NCBI GenBank assembly: GCA_016718805.1
Contig: JADKCP010000002.1
Coordinates: 284,944 to 348,943 of the forward strand
Length of the DNA: 64,000 bases
Direction: 5' to 3'
DNA from: Bacteroidota bacterium
GTDB lineage: Bacteria > Bacteroidota > Bacteroidia > UBA4408
In this document: positions 48,201 through 57,201 of the stretch, in pieces
Layout: each line of letters opens with the position of its first letter
Position numbering within the stretch: position 1 is the first letter of the stretch
Notes under the pieces: model-generated
What the model was told of the DNA's origin: nothing
What the model saw: the letters and a program-made list of their open reading frames with translations, nothing else
Database searches by the model: none
Made by a program: the position numbers and the translations under genes

Positions 48201-49744
48201 AGTTTAGTATCGGCGCAACCATTCGCAGTATAAATCAGAGTATGGTTACCTAAGCCTGCCAATGCCGGATTAAAAGTTGAACCGGCCATACCATTGCCTG
48301 TCCACACTCCCCCGGCTGGGCTCCAACCAAGTAAAACCTGCGCAGGTGCATCAATACAAACGCGTTCATCAGTGCCTGCAATGGTTCCTTTATTACCATT
48401 AATGGTAATTGAAAAGCCACATTGGATAGGATCTGGTACATCTAAAACCAAATAGTAGGTTGTATTTGGACTTAAAATAGATGCAGTATTAATAGTAAAT
48501 CCTGCATTAATATTTGTAGCACTACCAGAGGCACAAATCATAGGAGAAGTCCAGTTAGCTGCTACACAGGGTGCTCCCACTGCTCTGAAAATACCGGCAA
48601 TTAGTGGAATATTTGTTCCTGTGCAAGTAGGTAAAATATCAATTACAACTGGATCGTTTGCTGCGCTGGTTGAAAAAGTAAAATACAGTGTTTTATCTAA
48701 ACTCGCTGGTGAAGTGCAACTCCAAAGCGCAGTACCGGGGTCTTGCAAGGAATTTCCTGAAGCATTGGTAGTGGTTCCAATAAAATTTTGCCCTTGACAA
48801 AGTGCAACAGCTGAAGCGCAATCATCGTACGCAGGAACAGCGGCAGCACAAGCTTTATTGCTAAAACAAAGTTGGAAAGTACCTGTGTTTGAACCATAGT
48901 CATCTACTAAAATATAATAGGTTTGTCCCATTCCCAATCCTGTAGCATTAGCGGTGATGCTGGTTTTTCCAACTCCAGCTTGAGCACAAGTTCCTGCAGC
49001 TCCACTAAATGATGCTGCTCCGCATAATCCTCCTGCAGGTTGTAAAAACGCTACTTGCGGACGTTTTAATCCACTTGCTCCTCCCCCAGTAATCGTTACA
49101 GAAGCACAAGCAGCGGTTGCCACAAATTTAAACCACACACCATTTACAGCACCCGTTAAATCAAAACAAGTTCCTGATTGGGCAGCAGTTTCGGGTGTTG
49201 CACCAAAAGTTGTAAATGCATCGGGTGAAGAGCAAAAATCGGGAGTAGGTAAAGAAATAGCAGAACAAGCCAAGTCATTAATCGGTTGGATTGGAGAGCT
49301 AACTACCAAAGAAAAAGTACCAACGTTATTCAAATTACCATCTACAATTATATAATAACAGTTTCCAACAGTTAGCGCATTATAAGTAACAGAAGCATTA
49401 ATATTATTTGCGTTACCGCAAGCCAATTGAGTGAAGGGCCCAGCACATGAACTAGCTGAATACAATGCCACCATACTCTTAGCAATACTGGCACCGTTAG
49501 CTTTAATAGTTACAATAGGACTTGTAGCAATAAACGTAAACCAGAAATAATTTTTTGATCCACCACCAAAACAAGTTGGATTAGGAGTAGTACTTGTAAA
49601 TCCTGTATTGTTATATGGACCGGTACTAGAATTACTAGATACCAGCACAGCCGTACAAGCAGCATCTCCGGCTGCAGCCATTGCTGGACTTAAGCGCAAT
49701 ATCAGTGATAAAAGAAAGAGGTGTAAGAAGATTTTTTTATTCAT
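42263..49744 (-). CDS. Giant multi-domain surface protein with PKD repeats and T9SS type B sorting domain
   Basis: This 2493-aa protein has a signal peptide (1-23). Three pre-peptidase-C-like Cys-containing modules follow (about 24-455), then a proprotein-convertase P-domain-like module (about 565-700, FDLLIQLQSPSGSL, GNWQLLVKDT). About ten Ig-like repeats of 80-90 aa come next (about 850-1810, core C.G....I...GTGPW...Y). Seven PKD domains follow (about 1811-2395, YxWDFGD motifs). The CHU_C/T9SS type B sorting domain is at about 2395-2493 (APNSFTPNGDGNNETFRIFG). No protease active site is seen, so it is an adhesin-type or matrix protein, plausibly exported by T9SS and attached to the surface. 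Confidence 0.9.
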   Translation of the reverse strand: MNKKIFLHLFLLSLILRLSPAMAAAGDAACTAVLVSSNSSTGPYNNTGFTSTTPNPTCFGGGSKNYFWFTFIATSPIVTIKANGASIAKSMVALYSASSCAGPFTQLACGNANNINASVTYNALTVGNCYYIIVDGNLNNVGTFSLVVSSPIQPINDLACSAISLPTPDFCSSPDAFTTFGATPETAAQSGTCFDLTGAVNGVWFKFVATAACASVTITGGGASGLKRPQVAFLQPAGGLCGAASFSGAAGTCAQAGVGKTSITANATGLGMGQTYYILVDDYGSNTGTFQLCFSNKACAAAVPAYDDCASAVALCQGQNFIGTTTNASGNSLQDPGTALWSCTSPASLDKTLYFTFSTSAANDPVVIDILPTCTGTNIPLIAGIFRAVGAPCVAANWTSPMICASGSATNINAGFTINTASILSPNTTYYLVLDVPDPIQCGFSITINGNKGTIAGTDERVCIDAPAQVLLGWSPAGGVWTGNGMAGSTFNPALAGLGNHTLIYTANGCADTKLMRVSGPQVVAATCNNATICEGDSIRLKGNIVAPVSSYPIQFNSSSGTLTIPDNNLAGVSSTIPVIGIPGVLAANSIATVCLNIAHSWDFDLLIQLQSPSGSLITLASGQGGDEDNYFNTCFSPTATQTIIGAPPSFRGTFLPQQAFAGLNGIINGNWQLLVKDTRASDIGQLLDWSITFNVADTIASYSWTPSTNILHSAGTLSPMVNPPVTTVYTLTATDLLGCVNSSQTTVNVNPRPFAGPDVAICSGVNGTLSVSTVAGYSYAWSPVSGVSGITAGANTTAPTVNIVWNGPGAKKQKYKVVCTAPPGSCSVTDTVEVTIFPKPTATTTTTVQKLCDDGSSTFGVTVNFTGIAPWTVQHCVNGVPDSTLTTFSNPLVYLTKTGGVHTFCSVIDSTGCSGTFSGSATINLVPQIGVSNILRTCNAAQTSYVLQFDISGGDPTTLAVTPPGSGAISCPTAPCPPNNRRFISNPIVVPGSYNLTVGDNVCTHTENVAGNFACNCPATATIEGDTTICPGGTATIRIKLTGTGPWIIKYNKGGVLQPVVNFAGPGTTYSFTTTTAGVYTMQAINDINCAGSTSGSAQVQIQTQPTATISATQASICQGDSSQINIVFTGTGPFHYQYTGSGPSAILALGNTYSFYTQNSVNLNMVSARDAFCPATLSGNATVVKHNTPTVLLTTPDDTICAGTTTSLNFVFTPIPTVASPTNMNWFDGTSNVNLLVSATPKIINAVVAGTYYSNLITDAFGCTTAISDTITVVELPIPHATLSLLSNDSICAGNSATFQIAVTGAGPWSVKYHRPVGADTTVTFSTSPYVFSSSLAGTYNLVQVKDETTGCIGTISGAATIVVNTLPTAIVTGGGTACTGTNVPVTITLTGTSPWSIVYQDNSPGNVTVNNQIANTLVLNYSSVSNFGFNVFTVEDANHCTNSSPAGVQVTIHPAPTATVIGGDSLCFGTTAYVTINLTGTAPFDFTYDSLPGKSRTVTGWLNSSFTIPVTAVGIWHYKVSSITDGNNCTSAGSGTARIAIHPTPTGTVSVAQSHYCFGDTAKVLYTFTGTGPWKYFIWQGSSLLFNSSNNPNITKVTGVGVYHYEFQNATTIIDKNGCIGVGSGTADFTIHALPTATVSGTDSACFGTTKNVRIALTGDAPWYITYDSTGTGTSATIKRYTSPVLIPVSSVGTWNYTVTQVADSFCSKTGSGNATVKIWALPTISMNGGGKICTGQKDTILISCTGVGPWKFKIRNLLTNTDTSIVNYNGPFPFTYYTYAAGNFVITNFSDKRCSANANDTVKVEFTARPTALFSAANVCLNQQVSFINNSITAGPIAPVWKWDFGTLPASGSTLQAPTHLYSNAQGYSVTLTVDVNGCRDSISKTVFVHPLPAVNFSVLPILPALVGQTVTFTNSSTISSGAIASYSWNFGDATFSTLTNTSHVYSGCNTYNVTLTATSDSGCVANTTQIVNVGEPPVADFSTINVCLGSPVNFTNLSTVAPCNISSSITNYKWNFGEFPGTNSTLANPSNSYVNPGTFTVTLICITNYGYSDTIQKLVTVHPKPIANFTVLDDCLGTASVFTESNSNDTLVSRSWSYPGGGIFSTSANPSFTFAAPAIYSVQFIVETNHGCKDTVSKPVEIYPNPVANFTIPDFCEQQANVFTNTSTLLSGTMSYNWDFGDLSGISSLLSPSHSYLNPGPYVVLLTVTSDHNCKDTTAKSVLVKSIPTTDFTPDITIGCAPLCVKFTNLTVNLNGPITGYVWDFGDITTSNDTNPTHCYTAAGNYTVKLKASSTSTCSDEEIKTNLIVVHPVPVADFKYNPDPATTFTSEIHFENQSLGGDQWQWDFDYNASGSTEMNPVYFYPADTAVYLVQLIAINSDNCSDTIVKPVVIEKDFSFYAPNSFTPNGDGNNETFRIFGEGIQNFEIGIFNRLGQQVYISTNFIEGWNGKMMNIGSVLPQDVYVYETKITDVFGKVHNYKGTITLIR

Positions 49745-49794
49745 ACGTATTTTAGATACGGTAAATGGTGTGTTTTTTTGTTTACTACAATCTT

Positions 49795-49802
49795 CAAATT
49801 TA
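49795..49802 (-). promoter_or_regulatory. -7 promoter box of the giant surface protein gene
   Basis: Minus strand TAAATTTG (TAnnTTTG), about 50 nt before the ATG at 49744. Confidence 0.45.
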
Positions 49803-49938
49803 ACTATTTAAGTGCTATATTTTATTGCTTTTCGATGAATTTTCAACAAAATAATACACAATTAAATCGCTGCTTTATAGCAATTTAATATACAAATAAC
49901 TTGTTTTAAGAAAAGAAGTGAACAGTATTGAAAAAAGA

Positions 49939-51024
49939 CTACTTACCGTTTCTCAATTTTTTTTCGGCATTGGTTTCAACAATTGGTTCGTCGATGTGCA
50001 GGTCTTTGTGAGTGGAATACATGCGCCATTTTTCGAGCACTGATTTCATATCTGTGGGTAATTCCGAATCAAAGTACATTTCCTTTTTTGAGGTGGGATG
50101 CACAAATCCAAGCGACTTTGCATGTAATGCTTGTCGCGGTAAAAGATCGAAACAATTGGCAATAAACTGTTTGTATTTTGCGAAAGTGGTACCTTTTAAA
50201 ACTCTGGCCCCACCGTATAGTTCGTCATTAAACAAAGGATGGCCTATGTGCTTAAAATGAACTCTAATTTGATGCGTCCTTCCTGTTTCAAGTTTACATT
50301 CAACAAGAGTAACATAACCAAAACGTTCAAGTACTTTATAATGTGTAACCGCGTGTTTTCCATTATCACCTTCCGGAAAAACTGCCATTTGTTTACGGTC
50401 TTTTAAATTACGTCCAACATTGCCTTCAATGGTACCTTCATCTTCATCAAAATCGCCCCAGACTAAAGCGTTGTATGTTCTTTTTGTGGTTCGATCAAAA
50501 AATTGTTTTGCTAATTTGCTAAGCGCAATTTCATTTTTTGCCATCACCATAATTCCGGTTGTATCTTTATCTAACCGATGCACCAAGCCGGGACGTGTAT
50601 CATTTGCATTAAACAAAGGCAAATGCTGAAAATGATACATCAAGGCATTTACCATAGTACCACTGTAATTTCCATAACCGGGATGCACAACCATACCGGC
50701 TGCCTTGTTAAGCACCACAACCTCTTCATCTTCATAAACAATAGAGAGAGGAATATTCTCCGGTTTTATTTCTTTGTCTCTGGGAGGATGCGCCAATACT
50801 ATAGTAATTACATCCTGAGGTTTTACTTTGTAATTGCTTTTTACTGCTTTCTCATTTACCAAAATATTTCCTGCTTCAGCCGCTGCTTGAATTTTAGTGC
50901 GTGTAGCATTTTCAATACGGTTCATCAAAAACTTATCAATGCGCAGTAAATCCTGTCCCTTGTCAACTACTAGGCGAAAATGTTCAAATAAATCCTGTTC
51001 TTGTTCTTCTAATTCTTCTTGCAC
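49939..51024 (-). CDS. RluA-family 23S rRNA pseudouridine synthase
   Basis: This protein of about 361 aa has an N-terminal S4 RNA-binding domain (LLRIDKFLMNRIENATRTK) and a catalytic RluA/RluD domain with active-site Asp in HRLDKDTTG. Downstream motifs are GRTHQIRVHFKHIGHPL and RQALHAKSLGF. The family modifies uridines in large-subunit rRNA, often RluD sites. The frame is open to a TTG at 51078, but the GTG at 51024 (MQEELEEQEQDLFEHFRLVV) matches relatives' N-termini better. In many Bacteroidota this gene is near ddl and a PASTA protein; here it is about 7 kb away. Confidence 0.92.
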   Translation of the reverse strand: MQEELEEQEQDLFEHFRLVVDKGQDLLRIDKFLMNRIENATRTKIQAAAEAGNILVNEKAVKSNYKVKPQDVITIVLAHPPRDKEIKPENIPLSIVYEDEEVVVLNKAAGMVVHPGYGNYSGTMVNALMYHFQHLPLFNANDTRPGLVHRLDKDTTGIMVMAKNEIALSKLAKQFFDRTTKRTYNALVWGDFDEDEGTIEGNVGRNLKDRKQMAVFPEGDNGKHAVTHYKVLERFGYVTLVECKLETGRTHQIRVHFKHIGHPLFNDELYGGARVLKGTTFAKYKQFIANCFDLLPRQALHAKSLGFVHPTSKKEMYFDSELPTDMKSVLEKWRMYSTHKDLHIDEPIVETNAEKKLRNGK

Positions 51025-51291
51025 GGCTCTATATTTTAGGAAATGACCATCAATTAATGGCCAAGCAAAACTAAGCAAAGAAATTTAATGCACTCTATAT
51101 ACTACACCCAGCATCTGTTGGTGTATAAATAAGCTCTCAAACTACTATCAATGCTGCATGTTGCGTACTGATGGGTATATAAAATACCCTTGCGTGGGTA
51201 TTGATACATTATATAGCAAGCTCGAATTTTGTGCAGAAATGATTCGGAGTTGAATCAAACCAAACCAGTAATCATCTTAAAATTAATAAAC

Positions 51292-52914
51292 ATGAAAACA
51301 AAATTACGCATACAATTTATAGCACTTATTTTTGCTACAACTTCTGGAATTGCGCAGGTACCGGTTATGTTAAAAGACATAAATCCGGGTAGCGGAAATT
51401 CGAATGTTACCGATTTTGAATATGTAAACGGTACTGTATTTTTTAGAGCCAGTGACGGATTACTTTGAAATGAATTATGGAAAACTGATGGCACTTCACT
51501 TGGAACCGAATTGGTGAAAAACATTGACCCTACCAGCAATGGATCCGCAAGTGGTTTATACACGAATGTAAATGGAACACTTTATTTTCATGCCAATGAT
51601 GGCACGAGTGGAAAAGAACTTTGGAAAAGTGATGGAACGATAGCCGGAACTCAGCTAGTAAAAGACATAAATCCTGGCAGTGCTGATACAGATTTTAAGC
51701 ACTTAATAAACCTAAATGGCCTACTTGCATTTGTAGTAGATGATGCCTCAATTGGTGAAGAATTGTGGATTAGCGACGGTACTGCAACCGGAACTAATTT
51801 GCTGTTAGATATAGACAGTGGAAATGGAAATGGATTTTCAGGTAATTCCAGTGATATATGTGTACTAAATGGTATACTCTATTTTCAAGGTTCAGATGCA
51901 ACTCATTCAAAAGAGCTTTGGAAAACCGATGGTACAACTGCCGGAACTGTAATGGTAAAAGATATATATCCCGGTAACTCAGGTTCAGATGCACAAAAAA
52001 TGGTTGAAATGAACGGTATGATTTATTTTATTGCGAAAGACGGTGCTGGTTTAGGAATTTGGAAAAGCGATGGAAGCTCTGCTGGTACTGTTTTAGTGGC
52101 AAGTTTACCCTTTGGTTCTCAAACTTCAGGTAAGTTAGTTAACGTAAATGGAACACTTTATTTTAGTTGCATTGATATGTTTACCAGTGGATACGAATTA
52201 TGGAAATGTGATGGCACAGCCGGAGGAACAATGTTGGTGAAAGACATTAATCCAGGTACAGCTTCATCAAACCCCAGCTATTTAACCGCAGTAAATGGCA
52301 CGCTATTTTTTGCTGCCGATGATGGAATTAACGGAGCCGAACTATGGAAAAGTGATGGAACTACCGCAGGCACTGTTATGGTTTCGGATGTAAATCCGGG
52401 AAGCAACGGATGTTTAATTACTGAATTAACTCAAGTAAATGGTGTGGCATTTTTTATTTGCACAACTCCTCTTTATGGAACCGAATTGTGGCGCAGCGAT
52501 GGTACTGTTTCTGGTACACAATTAACTGCCGATATTATTTCAGGTTTTCAATCGTCGTTGGCGGCTCAAATAACCTCATGCGGTAATAACCTATATTTCA
52601 CAGCCACTACAAATACAAATGGCAAGGAAGTATGGACAATTCAAAATGTAACAATAGGAATTCGTGAAATTTTAGAAGATAATGTTATTAGCGTTTATCC
52701 TAATCCGACAAAGGATATTTTGCATTTCAATTTAACAAAACTCTCTCTTCAACAAGCGGAGCTGGAAATATTGGATGCAAGTGGAAAAATAGTTTACCAT
52801 CAATCGTTAAATTCTAACATTATTGATGTGCATGCGTTGGCCAAAGGTTATTATGTAGCAAAAATTTATGATGACAGATTTATTGCGTACTCGAAATTTA
52901 TCAAAACTGAATAA
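51292..52914 (+). pseudogene. ELWxxDGT-repeat protein with T9SS type A tail, in-frame stop at codon 59
   Basis: This 541-codon frame starts at the ATG 51292 (signal peptide MKTKLRIQFIALIFATTSG, then IAQ). Repeats of about 45 aa carry ELWKSDGTxxGTxLVKDI and are followed by a T9SS type A tail (VISVYPNPTKDILHF, then KGYYVAKIYD). At 51466-51468 the frame has TGA where every repeat has Gly (GLL-stop-NELWK versus GTSGKELWK), as if GGA became TGA. Both sides of the stop are in the same frame. Either the gene is inactivated by a nonsense mutation or this is a base-call error. Confidence 0.75.
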
Positions 52915-52932
52915 ACACTTTTAACCACCCTG

Positions 52933-52973
52933 AAAAAAAAATCTCCGTACATAGTATTGAACGGAGATTTTTA
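52933..52973. terminator. Bidirectional terminator between ELW-repeat and lipoprotein genes
   Basis: ATCTCCGT (52941-52948) and ACGGAGAT (52961-52968) form an 8-bp stem. A eight-to-nine-A run precedes it and a T run follows, so it serves both convergent genes. Confidence 0.85.
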
Positions 52974-52989
52974 ATTTTTAAACTGTAAA

Positions 52990-53541
52990 CTATTCTTTTA
53001 AATCTAATGCGGATTTCACAGCATCGTAATTATTCCAATTTAATCCCGGATTTGCCTTACGTGCTGTTCCATCAACAACTACAATTTTAAATTGCAAATC
53101 ACTTTGAGCAGTTATAGGAACAGCTGCTCCATCAGAAATACCCACAGTTACCGTTCCATTTCCCAAGGTGTTTAGTTGCCAAGAAGTACTTAATATGCGA
53201 GTTGATATTTGAAATGGTATAATTGGTAAGGGTACATAATTCGTAGGATGTGCAACCGAAAGATTATTTGCATCCCAATATACCATTACCATTCCGTTGT
53301 CTAATATATCCTGAGTAATTGCAGGACAGTTGTAGAAATACTGCCAAGTATCTGAAGCAAAAATTGTCCATTGACTATTGGTAACGGTAAATTTAAAACT
53401 TTTTACATTTGCATTGCCGTCAGCACCTGCTGCTCCTGTAGCTCCTGTTGGACCTGTTTCACCATCCTTAGCGCAAGAATTAAATAGAAGAAGTCCTGCC
53501 ATTAAAAATAAAGAAAGAATACTTTTGATTTTTGTTTTCAT
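52990..53541 (-). CDS. Hypothetical lipoprotein with short collagen-like GXY tract
   Basis: This 183-aa protein has a lipoprotein signal (1-22, Cys23 in NSCAKD). Four to five Gly-X-Y triplets follow directly (GETGPTGATGAAGADG), then a beta-rich domain of unknown function (KSFKFTVTNSQW, VMVYWDANN). Short collagen-like stretches right after the lipobox are common in Bacteroidota lipoproteins. It is monocistronic, with a TATCTTTG box at 53568-53575. Confidence 0.75.
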   Translation of the reverse strand: MKTKIKSILSLFLMAGLLLFNSCAKDGETGPTGATGAAGADGNANVKSFKFTVTNSQWTIFASDTWQYFYNCPAITQDILDNGMVMVYWDANNLSVAHPTNYVPLPIIPFQISTRILSTSWQLNTLGNGTVTVGISDGAAVPITAQSDLQFKIVVVDGTARKANPGLNWNNYDAVKSALDLKE

Positions 53542-53567
53542 AGTTTCGTTTTTTAAGATTTACACTT

Positions 53568-53575
53568 CAAAGATA
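53568..53575 (-). promoter_or_regulatory. -7 promoter box of the GXY lipoprotein gene
   Basis: Minus strand TATCTTTG (TAnnTTTG), 26 nt before the ATG at 53541. Confidence 0.5.
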
Positions 53576-53649
53576 TTTTTTTAACCGACTAAATTGCAAA
53601 AAATGACTATTAACACTCAACTTTAATTTAGTCCTATTCACTGCTAATT

Positions 53650-54924
53650 ATGATAAATTATTTAACTGCTGAAAAAGCACTTCAACTCGTTTCTAAAGGG
53701 GACCGAATTTTTATTCAAGGTGGATGTGCTTCACCTCAACTATTAATTAAAAGTTTAGTCGACCGACACACTGAATTAACTGATGTTGAAATCATTCATT
53801 TACATACAGAAGGTATTGCTGACTATGCCCGCCCTGAATACGCTGCGAGCTTCAAAGTGAATGTGTTTTTTACCGGAAGTAATATTCGCCCTTTTATCAA
53901 TCATCAAAATGTGCAATACATTCCAATGTTTTTAAGTGAAATTCCGGCTTTTTTACGAAAAGGAAAAATGCCCATTGATGTCGCACTCATTCAGGTTTCA
54001 ACTCCGGATGAGGAAGGATTTTGCTCACTCGGAATTTCAGTCGACATTGCGAAATCTGCAACAGAGGTTGCAAAAAAAATTATTGCGTTGGTCAATCCCA
54101 ACATGCCTCACTCCTATGGAGATGGAAAAATACATCCTAGTAAATTTGCTGCGATTGTATATGATGAATCAGCAATTTTGGAACAAGAAAATCATGTACC
54201 CACTGAAAGCGAATTAAAGATTGGTTATCATGTTGCTTCCTTAATAGAAGATGGCGCCACTTTGCAAATGGGAATTGGCGGAATACCTTCGGCTGTGCTT
54301 AGTTGTTTACACAGCCATAAAAATCTGGGCATTCACACCGAAATGTTTACGGATAGCATTTTGCCATTGGTTGAAAAAGGAATTATCAATGGCAGCAATA
54401 AGTTTAATCATCGCGGTAATATAGTAAGCACCTTTGCGATGGGAACACGCAAGTTATATGATTTTATACACAACAATGCACAGGTTGAAATGCTCGATGC
54501 TGCTTATGTGAATAACACTTCAGTAATTCATCAAAACCCCAAAGTCGCTGCAATAAATAGTGCTATTGAAATTGATTTAAGCGGACAAATTTGCGCCGAT
54601 TCAATTGGAAGTAAAATTTATAGCGGTGTTGGCGGACAAATGGATTTTATACGAGGAGCTTCCTTAAGCGAAGGAGGAAAGCCAATAATTGCAATGCCCT
54701 CGATAACAAATAATGGACTTTCAAAACTGGTTGCATACCTTAAACCCGGAGCCGGGGTAGTAACTACTCGAGCGCATGTACATTATGTAGTAACCGAATT
54801 CGGGGTTGCCGATTTATATGGTAAAAATTTGTCACAACGTGCAAAAGCCTTAATCGCCATTGCGCATCCGACTCATCAGGAAGAACTTGAAAAATCAGCT
54901 TTTGAATTGTATGGTAAAATATAA
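53650..54924 (+). CDS. Acetyl-CoA hydrolase / 4-hydroxybutyrate CoA-transferase family protein
   Basis: This 424-aa CoA-transferase of the AcH/4-HB type has a catalytic-Glu block GIHTEMFTDSILPL, a CoA-binding GGIPSAVL stretch and the C-terminal GVGGQMDFIRGA and VVTEFGVADLYGK motifs. The family moves CoA between acetate, succinate, butyrate or 4-hydroxybutyrate, so the substrate cannot be fixed from sequence alone. It stands alone on its strand between two minus-strand genes; no clear promoter box found. Confidence 0.93.
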   Translation: MINYLTAEKALQLVSKGDRIFIQGGCASPQLLIKSLVDRHTELTDVEIIHLHTEGIADYARPEYAASFKVNVFFTGSNIRPFINHQNVQYIPMFLSEIPAFLRKGKMPIDVALIQVSTPDEEGFCSLGISVDIAKSATEVAKKIIALVNPNMPHSYGDGKIHPSKFAAIVYDESAILEQENHVPTESELKIGYHVASLIEDGATLQMGIGGIPSAVLSCLHSHKNLGIHTEMFTDSILPLVEKGIINGSNKFNHRGNIVSTFAMGTRKLYDFIHNNAQVEMLDAAYVNNTSVIHQNPKVAAINSAIEIDLSGQICADSIGSKIYSGVGGQMDFIRGASLSEGGKPIIAMPSITNNGLSKLVAYLKPGAGVVTTRAHVHYVVTEFGVADLYGKNLSQRAKALIAIAHPTHQEELEKSAFELYGKI

Positions 54925-54942
54925 GTTTGTTTGCTACCTCAG

Positions 54943-57201
54943 TTAACGCAACACCATAACTTTTGTACTCGAAAAAATTCCACCTCTTTTAGATTCTACA
55001 CGCAATAAATAAATGCCTTCATCAAGTGTTGAAATATCAATTGGTGAATTCGTATTTTGCTTTATTGAACTCACTAATTTACCTGTTAAATCATAAATTT
55101 CAATCGCAGCCAGGTAAGGCTCAGTTGTATTTATATGCAACCAAGTAGAGGAAGGATTAGGATAAACTTGCAAGCTTGTATTCACACTTGAATTATTAGT
55201 TTCTACTCCTATGTATAACTTTTCGCAAGCACCAAAAACAGGATGCAACATTAAGCTGCCGAAAATAATTGATTGGTTCCAACCACTACCAATATTGTAA
55301 TACAACTTGCTTCCATTGTCAGTTCGCTTGTCTAAACCAATATTCAATTCATTTGCGGTACTTTGCACCCATCCAATAAAAAAGTTTCCAGCTGAAAGAG
55401 CTAACTGAGTATCCAATTCGAGTTTATAAAAACCATCGATTACATGATTGTATTTGGGTGAAAAATTGGTTGTTGTTTGATAAATAATTCCACCCGGTTC
55501 ACCTCCCGATTCATTCCAAATTGTTAAACGAAATACTTTATTCGTTGCATTATCAACAACAGGATTAAAATATACATAAGCACCACTTAAAACATCGGCT
55601 TTTGAAAGTGTAAACTTAAGAGCTACTTGCCCACCTGCTTGCACAACTCCGTATGCCGATTCTGCAGAAGCATCATCATAAGCAAAGTAATTGGTAATGT
55701 GTTGTACAAAAGTAACCTTATCGTTTTCAGGAATTTGATCAGGGGTGCCGCTGCGCTCATGCGTAAATATAAAATCACGACAAGAAGTTAGGGTATCTGA
55801 GAAATCAAAATTGATTGGAGGATTGGTGGCGGTTGGAAAATTAAAACTAGCACCCGGATAGGAAGGCGAAATATTAGTGGTTAATGTGGGTGTGTATGTC
55901 CCAATTGCAGCACCGGTATTGTCTACTACTGAATAGGAATAAAATCCATAATTCAACGGCGCTGTATTCAAATTTTCAATCGTATTTTCAAGCGTAGTTT
56001 TCATCATCAGTTTATCGTACTGTGTAAATGGAACAGCTTGATACTCGTTTAGCAAAGACGATGGAGCATACGCAAAAGCAATGTCGTTTAAAACAGTATC
56101 GCTCGGAGCAGTAATCTTTTTAAGTCTCACGTAATCTAAATGCCAATGATCAACATTCCCCGAGAGGGTTGCATAATTTTTAAAACGAAACTGAAATCCG
56201 TTAAACAAGTATGGTGAGCCGGAACGCAAATACAAATTCACTTTATTGAAATCAGCACCTGGAACTAATGGTTTTCCGGGACTTGCCCACATGTGATTCC
56301 AGTTTCCAGTATTGTCTTTAAACTCTAAGACCAACGAATCGGTTGCTTCGGGCGTATTTCCTAAACCTTTTGACTGGTAAAAAAAACTAAAAAGTATGCT
56401 ATCGGTTCCAAGCGGTTGACTTAAATCGATGTATTTAGAACTAAGTTTATCGGCCAAACCATAAGCCACGGTATTCACAAAATTGTAAGGATATCCGGTT
56501 GAATCCAATCCATCAAAAGTTGCAACACCAATACTAGGAGGATTTACAGGATAGGTATTATTTATAAAAACTTCGTTTTCGTACCATAATGCTGTTCCTG
56601 GAAAAAGTTTCGTATTTATATAAGTAATACTATCAATTTCAAGTATGCGGGTAGTATCTAATTGCACCAAAATTTGATACAATAAAGTATCCACAATAGT
56701 ATCGTAAACCGGTCGGTAGTATGGAAGCCAAGCATTGATTGATTGTGTAATTTGAGACGTATTAAGCAAATTCTCATACACGTCTATTACAAATGTTGGA
56801 GGCAAAATGGCCACTGAATCCAATTTATTGGTCACTGCATTGTAGGTGAAAGAATATGCTGTATCGCTTACATAAGTAATGGTATCGACCAAATTACCAT
56901 TTACTCTAAAAGAATGCAATACCGCTTTAGTTTTTGCAGAAGCCGGATATTGAGCAGTATCATAAGAAGTAATTTTATTGCTACTAAAATCATCAACGAA
57001 TGGAAGCGAAAGCGAAGTAGTGTCTTTTATAAATATCACAACATTTTTATAGGTATTTGTGATCTTAGCTTGTTCAGTCAATCGATTTTTATAAACTAAA
57101 GAAGGATTTACAGTTAAGTCATACTCCCTCTCCTGGGCTTGAACAAAGCCCGAAAAAACAATAAATAAAACTGTGATATTAATTAGGAGTATTTTCTTCA
57201 T
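54943..57201 (-). CDS. Large secreted protein with T9SS type A sorting domain, unknown function
   Basis: This 752-aa protein has a signal peptide (1-22, VQAQ). The body is beta-rich, with Tyr/Asp repeats and a jelly-roll-like segment (DSLVLEFKDNTGNWNHMW, then HWHLDYVRLKKI), a pattern often called a MAM/carbohydrate-binding-like region in T9SS proteins. The tail (LQVYPNPSSTWLHI, LDEGIYLLRV) is the T9SS sorting domain. Its ATG lies 23 nt inside the PASTA gene, so the two genes overlap and are probably translationally coupled. Function unknown. Confidence 0.75.
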   Translation of the reverse strand: MKKILLINITVLFIVFSGFVQAQEREYDLTVNPSLVYKNRLTEQAKITNTYKNVVIFIKDTTSLSLPFVDDFSSNKITSYDTAQYPASAKTKAVLHSFRVNGNLVDTITYVSDTAYSFTYNAVTNKLDSVAILPPTFVIDVYENLLNTSQITQSINAWLPYYRPVYDTIVDTLLYQILVQLDTTRILEIDSITYINTKLFPGTALWYENEVFINNTYPVNPPSIGVATFDGLDSTGYPYNFVNTVAYGLADKLSSKYIDLSQPLGTDSILFSFFYQSKGLGNTPEATDSLVLEFKDNTGNWNHMWASPGKPLVPGADFNKVNLYLRSGSPYLFNGFQFRFKNYATLSGNVDHWHLDYVRLKKITAPSDTVLNDIAFAYAPSSLLNEYQAVPFTQYDKLMMKTTLENTIENLNTAPLNYGFYSYSVVDNTGAAIGTYTPTLTTNISPSYPGASFNFPTATNPPINFDFSDTLTSCRDFIFTHERSGTPDQIPENDKVTFVQHITNYFAYDDASAESAYGVVQAGGQVALKFTLSKADVLSGAYVYFNPVVDNATNKVFRLTIWNESGGEPGGIIYQTTTNFSPKYNHVIDGFYKLELDTQLALSAGNFFIGWVQSTANELNIGLDKRTDNGSKLYYNIGSGWNQSIIFGSLMLHPVFGACEKLYIGVETNNSSVNTSLQVYPNPSSTWLHINTTEPYLAAIEIYDLTGKLVSSIKQNTNSPIDISTLDEGIYLLRVESKRGGIFSSTKVMVLR

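Noticed and set aside
51466..51468. UGA recoded as Gly, as in some Candidate Phyla bacteria
   Set aside because: The kinase/regulator overlap ATGA and LytTR and STAS ends use TGA as a normal stop; only one gene would need recoding.
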